Source of the DNA: Molanna angustata
Lineage: Eukaryota > Arthropoda > Insecta > Trichoptera > Molannidae
Length of the DNA: 64,000 bases
Direction: 5' to 3'
NCBI GenBank assembly: GCA_963576475.1
Contig: OY754987.1
Coordinates: 10,255,256 to 10,319,255 of the forward strand
The position numbers and the translations under genes were made by a program. Under the pieces are notes generated by a model. The model saw nothing but the letters and a program-made list of their open reading frames with translations, ran no database searches and had not been told where the DNA came from. This document shows, piece after piece, positions 43,920 through 56,250 of this stretch (position 1 is the first letter of the stretch; the number at the start of each line of letters is the position of its first letter).

Positions 43920-44140
43920 ATAATTTATTATATGCTGTATGTTGTCCTCTAAATAAATAAATAAATAAATAAATAGACATCGTTTTACCGCACTAAAAAT
44001 AAGCCTAGCCGCTGCATTAAACACCATCTACCGAGATGATACATACAGATGATACTTCGGCAATCCAGCATAAATGGCGTTGCAGTAATCAAACCGAGAA
44101 ACGACGAATGCATTTATAATTGATTTTTTTTTCATTCTTG
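43920..44140 (-). pseudogene. CR1-like LINE RT fragment
   Basis: The minus strand reads AFVVSRFDYCNAIYAGLPKY, then one stop, FNAAARLIFSAVKR, ending in (AAAT)n at 43954-43974. SR-DYCNA--AGLP and NAAARLI are diagnostic landmarks of CR1/L2-like reverse transcriptases. Confidence 0.82.
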
Positions 44141-46224
44141 GGTAAACTTTGACAAATTTTGAAGGTAAATTAAAGAAACAATAACTTTTCTAAGGATTTT
44201 TCATAAAATTAACCTCAGTGCCAAGGACTTTCATACGTTTATAACATACATAACATTCAATTTTACACGCTCAAACCGATTTTTTTTTGAGAAACATGCA
44301 AATCAGTAAGGGTCAGAATTAAAGATTTATCATCGGTGTGATCGCATTACATAATAATATGATTTTGCACCATTTTCACCGATAATTCCTTTCGTTGATA
44401 TCAGCGAAGGAGATAAATCTTTAATTTCAATTCTTTCAAAATATATAAAGGCATGATAATTCCTTTGGTAATCATTGTTGCCCCGTGGTTCCCTCCGGCA
44501 CAGGATTGCAAGTACTTCCAATATGGCGGAGGGCAGTCATGTGGCTTGGGTTAATTCAATTCTGATGTCTCAATACCTCCCAACTAGTGTGGCCATTACC
44601 AGAGGGGGGGTAGAGAACCCCGGAGGTGGAGAGAGGCAATTCACCTGAGACAATCTTGCATCCAGGGGACACCAACTGTTTCTTTTTGGTCCAGATCGCA
44701 TCGATAAGAATCGATTTTGATTGGGTCCAAGAAGTGTCATTTTTTATTTATCCACTTTTTTAAAACATCATATGAGCTGTATTTTATGACAACTTATTAT
44801 AAACTTAAAAATGAAAGCCATATACCTAATTACAACCTACCTATGCACCAAAGCCTCAAGTTGATTTGGTACAATACCATTATATGCTATTCATTATATG
44901 AGTCATATTTTGGTCCTTTTCAAAACGGTTCTGTGATAAATCGGTCAAGTCTAATCAGAAAACGACAATTCGTAACACATCAAAGCAGAACAGTGACAAA
45001 TCAACACATAGTCAAACTATGACGATATTCGCTCACGCAAATCGCAATAATATATACATAACAAATCTTCAGTTCGTTTCCCAATTTCTGAATTCTCTCC
45101 TCGCCAGAGAGCAGAGCAAATTATTACTTATAATCCTTCGTTAGGACCAAATGTTTATGACCAGGTACCAGGCGAGCAGAAGTGTCTTTGGGTATCCGCG
45201 CCCAATCAGTGCCCATTATATGTTAATGCGCCTATTAGAATACTCGCAGGACACTAACTGCCACCGAGACTTCGATTGCTGAAACAAACCATGTCCAATT
45301 CTCTATGGATTTTTTTTTTCTGAAAATAATTGCGTTGCAAATATTTTATTAAATTCCACTTCGTGAGTTAATTGCAAAATACGCTATTAGTTTCGAGACA
45401 GCACTCCTCTAAACAGCAGATTTACCTCTCAATGAGAGAAGAGCTCTCATGAGACTATACTTATTAATAACTTTCGAGTCCGGACCTTAGACCTTGCCAC
45501 TCCAGTAGGTGGCAAGATGGTGGAGGAAACTATGAATCATCATATAATGTTTATCAAATAATTCTTGAATGATTTTCCTTCTGCGTCCTCCAATTCTCTT
45601 TTTTATATTCTCACTATCCTAATATAAATTTAATAAACTAAGAAATAAATTATATTGAATGAGATTGTAGGTAATACTTGATTGTATATAAAATTAATAT
45701 CATTGATATTTTCCATAGTAAGCATTGTGACATATATGTATAAGGCAATTTGATTTATAACATTATTTTGTTTAACTAAAATAAATTATAATAAATAAAT
45801 ATAATTTAAATAAGTAAATAGAGCGATAAATAAATAAATGAACTCGACGCGTTATCAGAATGGTCGATCCACTTGTGATGTAGCGTTCGGAAATCTGCAA
45901 TGCGACTTTCAGTGCTTATAAGGAGATGGCATCCTAACTAGCTCCCACCAAATGCGTCTCTCTTTTCGGCTTCTGCTCTCCTGATACAACATACATACAT
46001 ACCCTTAAGGTCTGCCAAGCTAGCGGTATGATGTATGCAGATGTCGTACGTACAATGAGAAATTGGTTATCTTTTTACACGGGGACAATTTAAATTCCGA
46101 ACAATTGCATTACATCGAGTCGTATCTGTATGATAATTTCATTTGCATAATTAAAACATCACTATATTTGGTTAAGAAATAAATACTTTGTAGGTATATG
46201 GTTGAGAAATATGTACATACGTTG
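44141..46224. other. Long stretch without recognised genes
   Basis: Includes a G-rich AGAGGGGGGGTAGAGAACCCC segment near 44600 and a possible LINE tail near 45985-46000 (CATACATACATACCC). No frame with protein character and no match to the families above. Confidence 0.4.
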
Positions 46225-46440
46225 TAGATGTATGGGTTGCAGAGCGGCTAGCGCGCTAGGTTAGTGATCCAAAGGTTGCAGCTTCGGATGTCGCCACGTA
46301 TTCCACGCAAACCTTGCTTTTCTTGACTCTAAACACTGATACCTACGACGGAAGAAATTGCCGTTTAGCAAAAAAACTCGCTTCTTGCACAGGGTAATAA
46401 TAAACTTCTAACAGAGAATTTAACCCGACACATTTTTTTT
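46225..46440 (+). mobile_element. SINE-C
   Basis: Head GTATGGGTTGCAGAGCGGCT, TAGCGCGCTAGGTTAGTGAT (box A and loop), then a body AAACACTGAT, GAAGAAATTGCCGTTTAGC, AAACTCGCTTCTTGCACAGG shared with 14650-14850. The head is close to SINE-A, but the body differs. Confidence 0.68.
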
Positions 46441-46489
46441 AGCTTTATTTGCGTTAATTTACAAAAAAATATTGTCATATAGAGATATG

Positions 46490-46725
46490 TCGGACTTCGT
46501 GACTTAGTTGGTTAGGTATTTGACTGCTGATCCAAGAGTGCCGGGTTCGATTTCCGGTGGAGATACAATTTTTTATTGTGTTTTCACTCTGGATCTGTGA
46601 GACGATTAATATCACAAGTTTCCAGAATGTGGCAACTTGTTATTGGGTGCGTGTTAAATAGTTATTTGACATAGTACCTGTTATTTGCCCGAGAAGCTAC
46701 ATAAAATAAAAAGAAATAGAATAAA
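46490..46725 (+). mobile_element. SINE-B, full length
   Basis: GACTTCGTGACTTAGTTGGT (box A), GGGTTCGATTTCC (box B), CTGGATCTGTGAGACGATTA, GTGGCAACTTGTTATTGGGT, ending TTTGCCCGAGAAGC and an A-rich tail. Confidence 0.92.
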
Positions 46726-46969
46726 ATACTACTTTTAAATGACCTGCCCACTTGCATTAGGAGAATTAAAAGATCAGAACAAATTAATGATAAAGGCTTA
46801 ATTATTTACTGTTTGTTTAAATTTTGTTCTGAGTATTTTTAGTATTTTTTTTATTATTAATTTTACTTGTTTTGTTTTATTTTGTTTGTTTGTATGCTTA
46901 TATTTGTTTTTTTTCATGTTTAACAAATTTATGTAAATTTTTGTAAATGCTCACATGTGCGTTGAACTT

Positions 46970-47020
46970 ATATAAATAAATAAATAAATAAATAAATAAA
47001 GAAAAAAAAAAAAAAAAAAA

Positions 47021-47079
<59 letters not shown>

Positions 47080-47092
47080 ATAGACAAACAAA

Positions 47093-47136
<44 letters not shown>

Positions 47137-47200
47137 GAAATAAATAATAAATAAATAAATAAATAAATTTTATAAATAAATAAAAATAAATAATAAAATA
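46970..47200. repeat. AAAT microsatellite
   Basis: AAATAAAT runs with an A19-like stretch near 47000. It follows GAACTTATAT, probably the 3' end of an unrecognised retroelement on the plus strand. Confidence 0.97.
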
Positions 47201-47489
47201 TAATTATTTTTTAGTTGTATTTTTTATTTTCTTATTTTTACTGTTTGTATTGTGATGTATTTTCGTATTAAATAATAAAAAATAAAATAAATTAAAATAG
47301 CTTTAAAAGGTCGTATTTGTGTCAATACATGATCATGGAATTTTGATTAGGTTTTCCTCTGTCAAACACGAGTGTTTAACTCTATCTAGAGTTATTTTGA
47401 TTTATAATGTTATAAAGTGGTAATATTGTGTGTGTAAATAACTTTATATAAATAAATAAAATATATCCATGTCATGTTTTTTGACTGTA

Positions 47490-48490
47490 ATTATAATCTG
47501 TCATATTTTCTGAAGCATGTCTTTGTTACTGATTGATATTCTCTTGACCCTTTCTTAATACTAAATTGATATTTTCTAAACACTATACAATATTTTTTTT
47601 TAACTCCTCGATGTTTTCTGAATCATTTCTACACTGATGCATGTTTTCTGTACCATATATTTATATTTTTTATTTCCACATCGATGTTTTCTCAACCCTC
47701 TTCTTCTTCCTTGCCTCTTCCCAGTTCTTCTGGAGTCGGCACTTCTGGTACGCAATCGCCAGCTATTCGTACCAGAAGAAAGGGGATATTACCGGTTTAA
47801 AGGGAAGAAAGGGGATATAAAGGGGATATATTTTTATTACCGGTTTACACCTGTCCTGACGTCGAAGCATCGATCTATCCTTGAGACCTGCTATCTCTAT
47901 TCTGAATTTACTTTATTACTTTAAACCATTTACTTTATTCATTGGTGTTTTCTAAACCATGTTCTAATACTGATTGATGTCTTCTGAACCATGTTTTATT
48001 ACTGATTGATGTTTTCTAATTCATGATGTTTTAATATTATTGATGTTTTCTAAACCATGTTTTATTAATGATTGACGTTTCCTAAACCATGCTTTATTAC
48101 TGACTGATGCTGATTGACTGATTTTTTCGATTTTTTCTCGACCATTTCTTTATATTCATTGATGTTTTCTAAACCATGTTTGATAACTGATTGATGTTTT
48201 TTAAACCATGTTTAATTTTATTGATTGATGTTTTCTAAACCATGTTTTATTACTGATTGATGTTTTAGAAATATTTTTTTACTACTGACTGATGCTTTCT
48301 TAACCATAGTTTTATTTATATTCTCAAACTGTTTCAAACCTTCCTTTTTATCTATATTTTAATTCAAGGCATATAGCACTCTAAATAGGGTGAATTGTCA
48401 TATAAAGCAAAAAAAATACATGTTTTATTACTGATTGAATTTTCCTTAACCTTTTCTATACTGATTCATATTTTCTGAACCATGTCTTAT
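47490..48490. repeat. Degenerate ~32-bp minisatellite
   Basis: The unit ACTGATTGATGTTTTCTAAA CCATGTTTTATT recurs, with variation, at about 47950-48300 and more loosely from 47530. A LINE tail scrap (CTTCTTCTTCCTTGCCTCTT, near 47700, minus strand) and a short GGGGATATAAAGGGGATAT duplication interrupt it. Confidence 0.88.
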
Positions 48491-49280
48491 TGGGGATTCC
48501 TTTATTATCTGGGACGTTTGGCTCAGATTTCAAATCTATAACTGATGCAAAAAGTCCGACAAATATTAATAAACATGTATTTTTTGAATCGACTCTTTTT
48601 ACAAATATTAGCAAACATGACCTGCTAAACATGAGATACTGGGGGGGAGTTATCATCCTGCAACATAGCCGAGCATAGTCGTTTTGTGATGGAATGATTG
48701 TTTTTAGTATAAATTGTTATTTTGGTCTAGTCTTTCTGAACAAATCCTTAGAACCGATCAAACTTACAATTACATTAAATCTTTCAACAAATAACGATCA
48801 ATACTCTTCATCCCTGTAATATTTTCCATCTTTCAATGGTCATCTTTAACCAACACGTCAGTCTGAAATTCAAATAGATAGATTCCTGCCTCTCAACAAT
48901 ATCTACTTACCCGTTAGAAGTTCCATGTTAACAGCTCGCTATACCATTTCAGTGTATGAAGTTATTCAAATGATACCGCTCTTGCTACGGCTATAAATAT
49001 GATTGGTATATTATGCACGATCGCAAGGTATCTGGTTCGATGTCTGGAAGGCACCGCTCATGTTATGACATCCATCAAAGTATTGAATCCAATACAACTT
49101 TGAATAGCATAATAAAATCATTGAATTATGCGACATGCCTTCGAGAATGGATGAAAAAATTGTAAACAATACGAATGGCTCTATTATGATCGTTTATATT
49201 AATAAACTGACATTTATCTGAATAAAATTTGAATATAATTATTTCTTGAACTTGAATTCTTTTCAGATTATCTTGTCTGA
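48491..49280. other. No gene recognised
   Basis: No supported frame. CGTTTTGTGATGGAATG near 48680 is not matched elsewhere. Confidence 0.45.
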
Positions 49281-49282
49281 CT

Positions 49283-49318
49283 CAGTAGCCGGGTTCGATT
49301 TCCGTTAGAAACATTTTT
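49283..49318 (+). mobile_element. SINE-B box B scrap
   Basis: GTAGCCGGGTTCGATTTCCG followed by TTAGAAACA matches SINE-B around box B; both sides are missing. Confidence 0.55.
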
Positions 49319-49855
49319 TACTCCTTTGAGTTATGATTTCGCAATTTTTAAGGGTATTTTTTTATTACAGATGATCAACTAGTACCATGCTGAAATTGTA
49401 TTCTGACACAATATATCTGTGTATGTGCTGTGTGCTATGTACGGCGTGTTTATTTTACTTTATCGATTATATACTTAAGTAATTATTCAATTCTTTTCAA
49501 ATTTTCCAAATATGTAGGTATATCAAAAACTCGCTTACACCCAATTAGATTTTGAAGGATATCTGATCAGTGCATCTCAATTTTTTTAACTGTCAAATAT
49601 TTGAAAGTGACCCCAACCTCAGGAAACTTACAATTTAAATTTTTTATTTACAAATTGGTAAAAAGGCTCATCACTTTCATAAAATGGCATTGAATAATTA
49701 TCAATTATTCATTATAAAATATTTAAATCAAAAATAATTTAACAATCTCATTTCATGAAAATGCTGTGAATTTTCCACACAAAATTTGAATACTTAATGG
49801 AGTGACATGTTAGTGAGGACTTTAGCGTTGGCCACAACCCACTCGTTTCGTTGTG
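49318..49855 (-). mobile_element. Family Z element, inverted, uninterrupted
   Basis: Reading from 49855: CGAGTGGGTTGTGGCCAACG, CACTAACATGTCACTCCATT, CAATGCCATTTTATGAAAGT, TACGGCGTG in plus view at 49440, and the GCGAAATCATAACTC end. This is the most complete non-nested reference for Z. Confidence 0.85.
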
Positions 49856-49884
49856 TTTTCAGTATCGATTCGTATATATGAACA

Positions 49885-49945
49885 TACCATCACGCTGCGT
49901 CTGTGTTAAGATAGGCGGAGAGATCCGAATGTCATACACTGAAAA
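49885..49945 (-). mobile_element. RTE-like LINE 3' tail scrap
   Basis: ACATACCATCACGCTGCGTC and GGCGGAGAGATCCGAATGTC match the 10.76-kb tail. Confidence 0.6.
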
Positions 49946-51275
49946 TAATATTATGACAACCGAACTGGCTTCCTGCGTTTTAGACAAACCTCAGTAAAAA
50001 AAGGTCTATCTATTTACGACAGTACTGTTTAGCTGTGTGCACAAAACATTTAGTTGCACAAAACCAAATGTTTTGTAGTCGCTATAGTTCGGTTAATTTT
50101 AACATTAAATTTTGTTACTATTAACAAAAAAATATTCTGTGTACACTTTTGTCTTTACATAAATTCATTGCCTCGCTCATATTCATAAATATTGTCTTTA
50201 ATTTCCAATTTTAATGTTTCCTCCTTTCAGCATACCTATTGTTCATATGGTCGAGCAAATATTTTCTTAGCCTGGTCCTTATAACTCCCGTTATTAGAGC
50301 CATTCATTTCATTTCACCTCATTAATTTTTCTTTTTCAGTTGTCCCTCATTCATATATTCCACGTGTCCAAACCACTGAAGCTATTCACAAGATTGTGTC
50401 TCTAACCGAAAATCGAACCCAGGGACCATTAGCTGCAATCATACATATATACAGTCGGTGATGTTTCATGAGGTAGCAGCTTCCTCGCAATATTTTTTTT
50501 AACTCACCTATACCGCGATTGCATAGGATTGGTAATGAACTGTGTGATGTTGCAAATATTTTCGGAGATAGTTTGCCGGTCTTCAAAAAAAAATTTATGG
50601 ATCTTTTATATCGACATAGCTGTCAACTTATATAGCTGCAGTCGATCTATTGTCACATTCGATTTTTTTCCTTCATATCATTATTTTTTTTTCTAATTCT
50701 CTGATTCTTTTTTGTCTATTTTATCTTAATCTGTGTTTTTATCTAAATCTATATATTTTAACTGAATCTATATTTTATGTTTTTATATTTCATCAATGTC
50801 TATATTTTTATTTGTTTCTATATTTCATCTTTGTGTGTAATATATTATTGTACGTGTATATTGTAACAAGTAAATGGCTTATGCCGTATATTTTGTAAAT
50901 AAATAAATAAGTAAATAATTAACTGTGCTACGAATGTTACTTTTATGTAACTCCATATGTATATGTATTTGTTTACGCTTTAAACTCAAAATTGCAGTGC
51001 TATTTTAAAATTAATACATTATCTGATTTTTACCGTATAAATTGCAGTTTTTTTTTCTCCACAAACAATTGTTACATAAGATGCTATAAATTGTAAAGAT
51101 ATATTGTCTTCCATGGCTTACAAACATAATCTATCTATATCCAACTCTTATATGTAAATTTAGCACAAGCTTAATTTAAATTTGTTTGCTTTTTGGAATT
51201 TGTCCGTTCTTTCTACATATATAAGTTTTTTAATATTTGTTATTATTATCTCGACAACACAACACATGCTTGCAA
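49946..51275. other. No gene recognised
   Basis: T-rich 50650-50900 ends in AAATAAATAAATAAG and may be a LINE 3' end. Nothing else is supported. Confidence 0.4.
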
Positions 51276-51279
51276 TTCA

Positions 51280-51345
51280 TTAATAGCATCACGTCATATC
51301 CCATAATGTGGAAGCACTATTCTAAGCCGGTGCTTCATAGCTACG
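51280..51345 (+). mobile_element. Family U, internally deleted
   Basis: GCATCACGTCATATCCCATA, ATGTGG joins directly to GCACTATTCTAAGCCGGTGC, which in the 59.5-kb copy lie over 200 bp apart. Confidence 0.7.
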
Positions 51346-51567
51346 AAAGTTTAAAATATAATTAATATTTTTTTATTTTTCTCATAGCACTTTTACAGTC
51401 TGGTAATTAATTTTTGTTTAGTAAACTACAAACTTATTCATAATAAACATTCATAGGTCCAGTATTTTAGTTGGCCCTGAAATCGTTGGTTTTAGTAATC
51501 CAAGTTAAAAGTTAATGGAAGATTAAATTTTATTTGCGTATTACACTTCAAAATGAAACGTCAGTTA

Positions 51568-52089
51568 AGCAGCCCATTCACGATCGTGCCATTCGGCGTC
51601 GCTCCATATGGACCGGCTCCATTTGGAGTATTGTAAAATTTTCGCGCCATCGTACCATCGAGCCATCAAAATAAGTATACGCAAGCGGTCGGCGCTTTCG
51701 CATTAATAAGTTCTATTTTTTTTTAATTTTCAAGTAAAAATGAGTTATAATTCTGATGATGAATTTCATACAACTGCTATATAGCGGTTTGTTTATATAT
51801 AAAAAGAAAAAAAAACAAAAAGAAAATGTTGTATTTTCGCATTCACGAGAGTGTCAAACAGCTCGGCGCAATGAGATGGCGCAATGTACCGCTGTTTTTC
51901 ACATTCACGAGCATGCCGTACCGGCAGATGCGCCGCGCAATTTGTCGCGGTACTATAGAGTTTCGATCGTTTGGAATTCAATTTTGGTGTGTCAGGCCAA
52001 TTAGGTTGCGCGGGATTTGACATTCATGAGCGCATTTTGGAGTGATGGCAAGCCATTTGGAAGGATGGCACGATCGTGAATGGGGACCT
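51568..52089. mobile_element. PIF/Harbinger-like MITE, 522 bp
   Basis: Ends AGCAGCCCATTCACGATCGT and, reversed, AGGTCCCCATTCACGATCGT form ~25-bp terminal inverted repeats with three mismatches. The element is flanked by TTA on both sides (51565-51567, 52090-52092), the target duplication of PIF/Harbinger elements. Inside, MSYNSDDEFHTTAI-stop at about 51740 could be the start of a lost transposon protein. ATTCACGAG-type motifs recur at about 51841, 51903 and 52023. Confidence 0.85.
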
Positions 52090-52450
52090 TTACCTAATCT
52101 TCAACTATAGACATTATTTTACGTTTTCTGTCAAATTGTCAATACCTAACCCTACGCTGTGACTAAAAATTATTTTATTATTATAACACGACATTATTTT
52201 ATTTGTTTCAATACACAATATGGTAGGTACCTACGTTTTCAGATTTTTATATCTATCAATATTTTTTTTAAATTGAAATCGATCATTGTAGTGTTATTTC
52301 ATGATAACAAGTTAATGATGGATGCTTATGATCAGATATCGATTTTAAAAAATCTAAAAAAATTTTTTTCGCAGACTATAGTTACACCCACTTACGTCTT
52401 GTTTCATTCATTTCTTTTTTCCCGATTTTTTATTTTGAATATTCTTGATG
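52090..52450. other. No gene recognised
   Basis: AT-rich; the plus frame 52159-52479 lacks protein character and runs into the minisatellite. Confidence 0.45.
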
Positions 52451-52451
52451 C

Positions 52452-53395
52452 ATTTATATATTTTGTTCTTGACACATAAATGTTTCGTTCTTCATAAATA
52501 AATAATATTATTTTTAATGTTTTTATCATTGTTTATTTATATTGCTTCTCGGGCAACTAAAAGGTTCTATGTCAAATATTCATTTAACACGGATTAATTT
52601 AACACACAGTTAAAAACTGTATTTAGACCGGGAATCGAAGCCGGGACCCTTGAATTACCAGTTAGATACCTATCCAACTGAGCCACGAAGGTCAACAAAA
52701 CTGTTCTTGATACATAAATATTTTGTTCTTGATACATAAATGTTTTGTTCTTAATACATAAATGTTTTGTTCTTGATACATAAATATTTTGTTCTTGATA
52801 CATAAATGTTTTGCTCTTGACACATGAATATTTTATTCTAAATACATAAATGTTTTGTTCTTAATACATAAATGTTTTATTCTTGATACATAAATATTTT
52901 GTTCTTGATACATAAATGTTTTGTTCTTAATACATAAATGTTTTGTTCTTGATACATAAATATTTTGTTCTTGATACATAAATGTTTTGCTCTTGACACA
53001 TGAATATTTTATTCTAAATACATAAATGTTTTGTTCTTAATACATAAATGTTTTATTCTTGATACATAAATATTTTGTTCTTGATACATAAATGTTTTGC
53101 TCTTGACACATGAATATTTTATTCTAAATACATAAATGTTTTGTTCTTAATACATAAATGTTTTATTCTTGATACTTAAATATTTTGTTCTTGATACATA
53201 CATAAATGATTTGTACTTTATACATAAATATATTGTTCTTTATGCATACATATTTTGTTCTTGGTGTATAAATTAACTGTTTTTGATATATAAATAAACT
53301 GTACTTGTTACATGAATATTTTGTTTTTGTTACATAAATAATTTGTTCTTGATATATAAATATTTTGTTTTTGAGACACATGCATATCTAAATTA
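52452..53395. repeat. 22-bp minisatellite with SINE insertion
   Basis: The unit TTTTGTTCTTGATACATAAA TG varies at a few positions. A SINE-B (52535-52698) splits an outlying unit (52452-52500) from the main array (52705-53395). Minus frames rich in MYQEQNIYVSRTK are repeat read-through (66 nt per 22 residues). Confidence 0.96.
52535..52698 (-). mobile_element. SINE-B, inverted, partly deleted
   Basis: TTGCTTCTCGGGCAACTAAA, GGGAATCGAAGCCGGGACCC and AACTGAGCCACGAAGGT. The region between the tail and the body is shorter than in full copies. Confidence 0.9.
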
Positions 53396-53950
53396 TCTTT
53401 TTACACACGAAAGAAGAGGAAGGTCGCAGTTTGAAGAACGTAAATTCCAGCACAAGACAGACATACCACATGACTAATTTATTAAAGTTGCTCATGGGAG
53501 AATTGTTTGTGTTTATACGTCTCGCATACAATTTGTATGTTAATTTCAATTCGCATATGCAAAAAAATATCCAAGATAGCGGGTTAGTACGGCGCGATGT
53601 TAGAATTACATTCAATTCAAAATGGTGATAACTAAGTATATACCTATTAGCTTAATGTGAAATATCTAGCAGATCTAATATTAAAATTACAGTGTTTTTT
53701 CAAAAAAATAATGATGCATGCATAGTGTTTTTATAGTTTTTTGTCGACTTTTTATACACTTCCTCAATGATCAATGATCAAAGATCAATGCGTAAATTTA
53801 AAATTATTTATAACATAGAATTATGAAAAAAAATGTAATTTTACGCCTATTATGCATTTAAATATGCACTGTAGATTGTAGATTGACTAACTTTTTTAAT
53901 GGTAGGAATGAATGAAAAATGACCTTGAAGAAAGCTGATAAAATTAAAAT
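53396..53950. other. No gene recognised
   Basis: A small TCAATGATCAATGATCAAAGATC tandem lies near 53763. No supported frame. Confidence 0.45.
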
Positions 53951-53954
53951 TTAA

Positions 53955-55400
53955 ATCGTACGGGTTGTGGCCAACGCTATACTCCTCACTACAAAGTCAC
54001 TCCACGAAGTATTCAAAGTTTGTTTGGAAAATCTTCACCATTTTCAATTTAATATATTATTTTGAAAATTGATATTTCTTCAATGCCATTTTATGAAAAT
54101 GATGTGCCTTTTTAGTAACTTAATATCAAATAATAATGTCAAATTATATGTTTCCTGAGCTAGGGGTCACTTTGAAATAATTGACAGTTAAAAAATTAAG
54201 ATGCATTCATCAGATGTCCTTCGGAATTTAATGGGGTTTAAGTAGGTACCTATTAGATATAAATTTAGTAAATAAATCGAATGATCGATTTATTTACAAT
54301 TTGTCTAAAATCGATAAAGTAAAATAAACACGCCGTACAAAGTATGTACATACCGCCTGGTACACAGAACACACACACACACACATATACTTTGTGATGA
54401 AACTTTCAGAATACAATCTCAGCATGATATTAGTCGATTATATAGGTACCTACTATAAATACGGAATACATCTTTTAAGGTGGTTGCTAATCCGGCAGCG
54501 TAGGAACCTACATACCCTCACACATCTATACAAGGTCTTAAACAACCCCAACGCTCCAGTTTATATACGAAATCAATTTCTCTTCCTCTCAGAACACGGG
54601 TTGCCTCTTCGTTCAAATACTGAAAGAACGCTCAGTATCCCAGTACACAATACCTACTTTTTCACCACATCTTTGTCTGTACAAGCAGCTCGTCTTTGGA
54701 ACCACATCCCATCGCAACTTCGAGTTTCATTAACACTTGCCGCTTTTAAAAGAAATCTGAGGAATCATTTCCTTTCACATCTGAAGCAATCTGAAAATTT
54801 GTCATCTTATCCTATCCTTGTTCCTTCCCCCCTCTCCTGTCCGCTCCATTTTTGGATTGTTTTTGTTTTATATGTATTTATATTTTCATTATATATTTTA
54901 TTCATATAAATTGTTAGTAGGTATCATAAAAACAATTTTCTTCGCCAAATGAATATGGTTGGTTGGAAGATATTGCCATTTGGCAATAAGCCCGTTGTTG
55001 GCGCCAATATCTCATTAATATAATTGTTGTATTTTTTTATTTTTATATGAAGCGACATATGTACCTATAAGAATTGTTCCTCTAAACTCACTATCATAAA
55101 ATTGCTCTCACTGCGCGCGTGTGAATAATGTGAATAGTTGTTATCATCCTACCAAGGGAGAGGACCAAGGATCAAGTTAGTGCTCCATATATATCTTTCC
55201 TTTGCCTTGCAGTGGTTGTAACTAATACTCCCTGCAAAATTACAGTCCACTTTTATTTTTTACCTTTAATTTCATATCCGCGTCAACACCCGTCATTGTG
55301 CTCATGTGCTCAAAATGGTTTAAATAAATAAAATTACCTTAAAATCGCGAATTCATAACTCCCCCCTTGACGCAGTGAGGAGTATAAAAATTAAAAGTAT
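53955..55400 (+). mobile_element. Family Z element with nested LINE
   Basis: Left end GGGTTGTGGCCAACGCTATA, CTCCTCACTAC; right end (55325-55400) CGCGAATTCATAACTCC and CAGTGAGGAGTATAAAA. The right GTGAGGAGTA is the inverse of the left TACTCCTCAC. The body matches other copies until about 54445 and resumes at about 55320. Confidence 0.82.
54465..55045 (+). pseudogene. LINE RT C-terminus nested in Z
   Basis: The frame gives LIRQRRNLHTLTHLYKVLNN, NQFLFLSEHGLPLRSNTERT, SIPVHNTYFFTTSLSVQAAR, LWNHIPSQLRVSLTLAAFKR and LRNHFLSHL-K. LP-R--------P-----FF--S----A--LWN-LP---R------FK--L is the standard end of jockey/R1-like reverse transcriptases. 5'-truncated, with a 3' UTR to about 55045. The ATG used by the longest frame (54394) lies in Z and is irrelevant. 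Confidence 0.9.
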
Positions 55401-55939
55401 TAATTAAATGTACCTATGCCTACCATTAAAATGAAAAAACCTAGTGTATTTTTTATTTTTGGATATGAACCAAAATAATGTCGGCTAAGTTCAAACGATT
55501 GGAAGGAAATATCCGCTCTCGAATAAGAATGCGTGTAAATTAAAAACACCTAAGTAATTTATAATGAGGAGTGCGGCAATGATCTGGTACATGGAGGAGT
55601 TATGTCAAGTGGGTGGCGCTAAGATGAGCTTTTAAAACGTCCTAACTTTTTTAACACTTAATGTTATGGTAGGTACATTTGTAAGTGGAGTCTGTTGACA
55701 AAATATAAAACATCTTATCACTTATTAAAAAGGTTTACAAATTTGTTATTCGGGCCGAATTTTGATATAAAAATGGGTATTTTTAAATGAATATTTAAAT
55801 AAGTATTTAATATTGTGGCATTTCACAAACAATTTTATTTGTAACATGTCACTATGTTTCAAGGCGAAAGTTGGTATTATCACTTTCAATAAAAAAAATC
55901 GTATTTTGGTAAGTACCTACTAAATTTAATTTATTTAAT
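55401..55939. other. No gene recognised
   Basis: No supported frame or family match. Confidence 0.45.
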
Positions 55940-56130
55940 AAACTATCCAACTATCGATTCGTTCATAAAAAATTATTTCTCTTAATGAATCGACAATATT
56001 AACCCAAGATACGCGAGATTTGTATGACCAAGCCGATATTTTTCATGTTTTTTTCAACACTGAAGTAAATAAACACCAACTTAGAGGCTTCGCAGCATAT
56101 ATATTCCGTATATTGATAAACTTTTATCAT
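55940..56130 (-). mobile_element. Family W right end, inverted
   Basis: ATCCAACTATCGATTCGTTC, a loop and TTAATGAATCGAC reproduce the right-end hairpin. TTAGAGGCTTCGCAGCATAT at about 56080 reverse-matches the W copy 3 sequence at about 38850. Confidence 0.75.
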
Positions 56131-56250
56131 GTTCTGTATTTGAATATATCTTTATTTCCTGTCCCAAGCACAAGTTTTTAACTTTATTGGGACAGTGCCT
56201 ATTGAAAAAAAAATGTATTTATTTAAAAATGTATTTGTTTTTGTATTTTG

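Noticed and set aside
46492..46565. Functional tRNA gene at the SINE-B head
   Set aside because: Box A and B are present but stems do not close, and the sequence is joined to the SINE-B body in every copy.
52594..53381. Repetitive MYQEQNIYVSRTK frames as a repeat protein
   Set aside because: Read-through of the 22-bp minisatellite; 66 nt encode 22 residues, so the frame is kept by chance.
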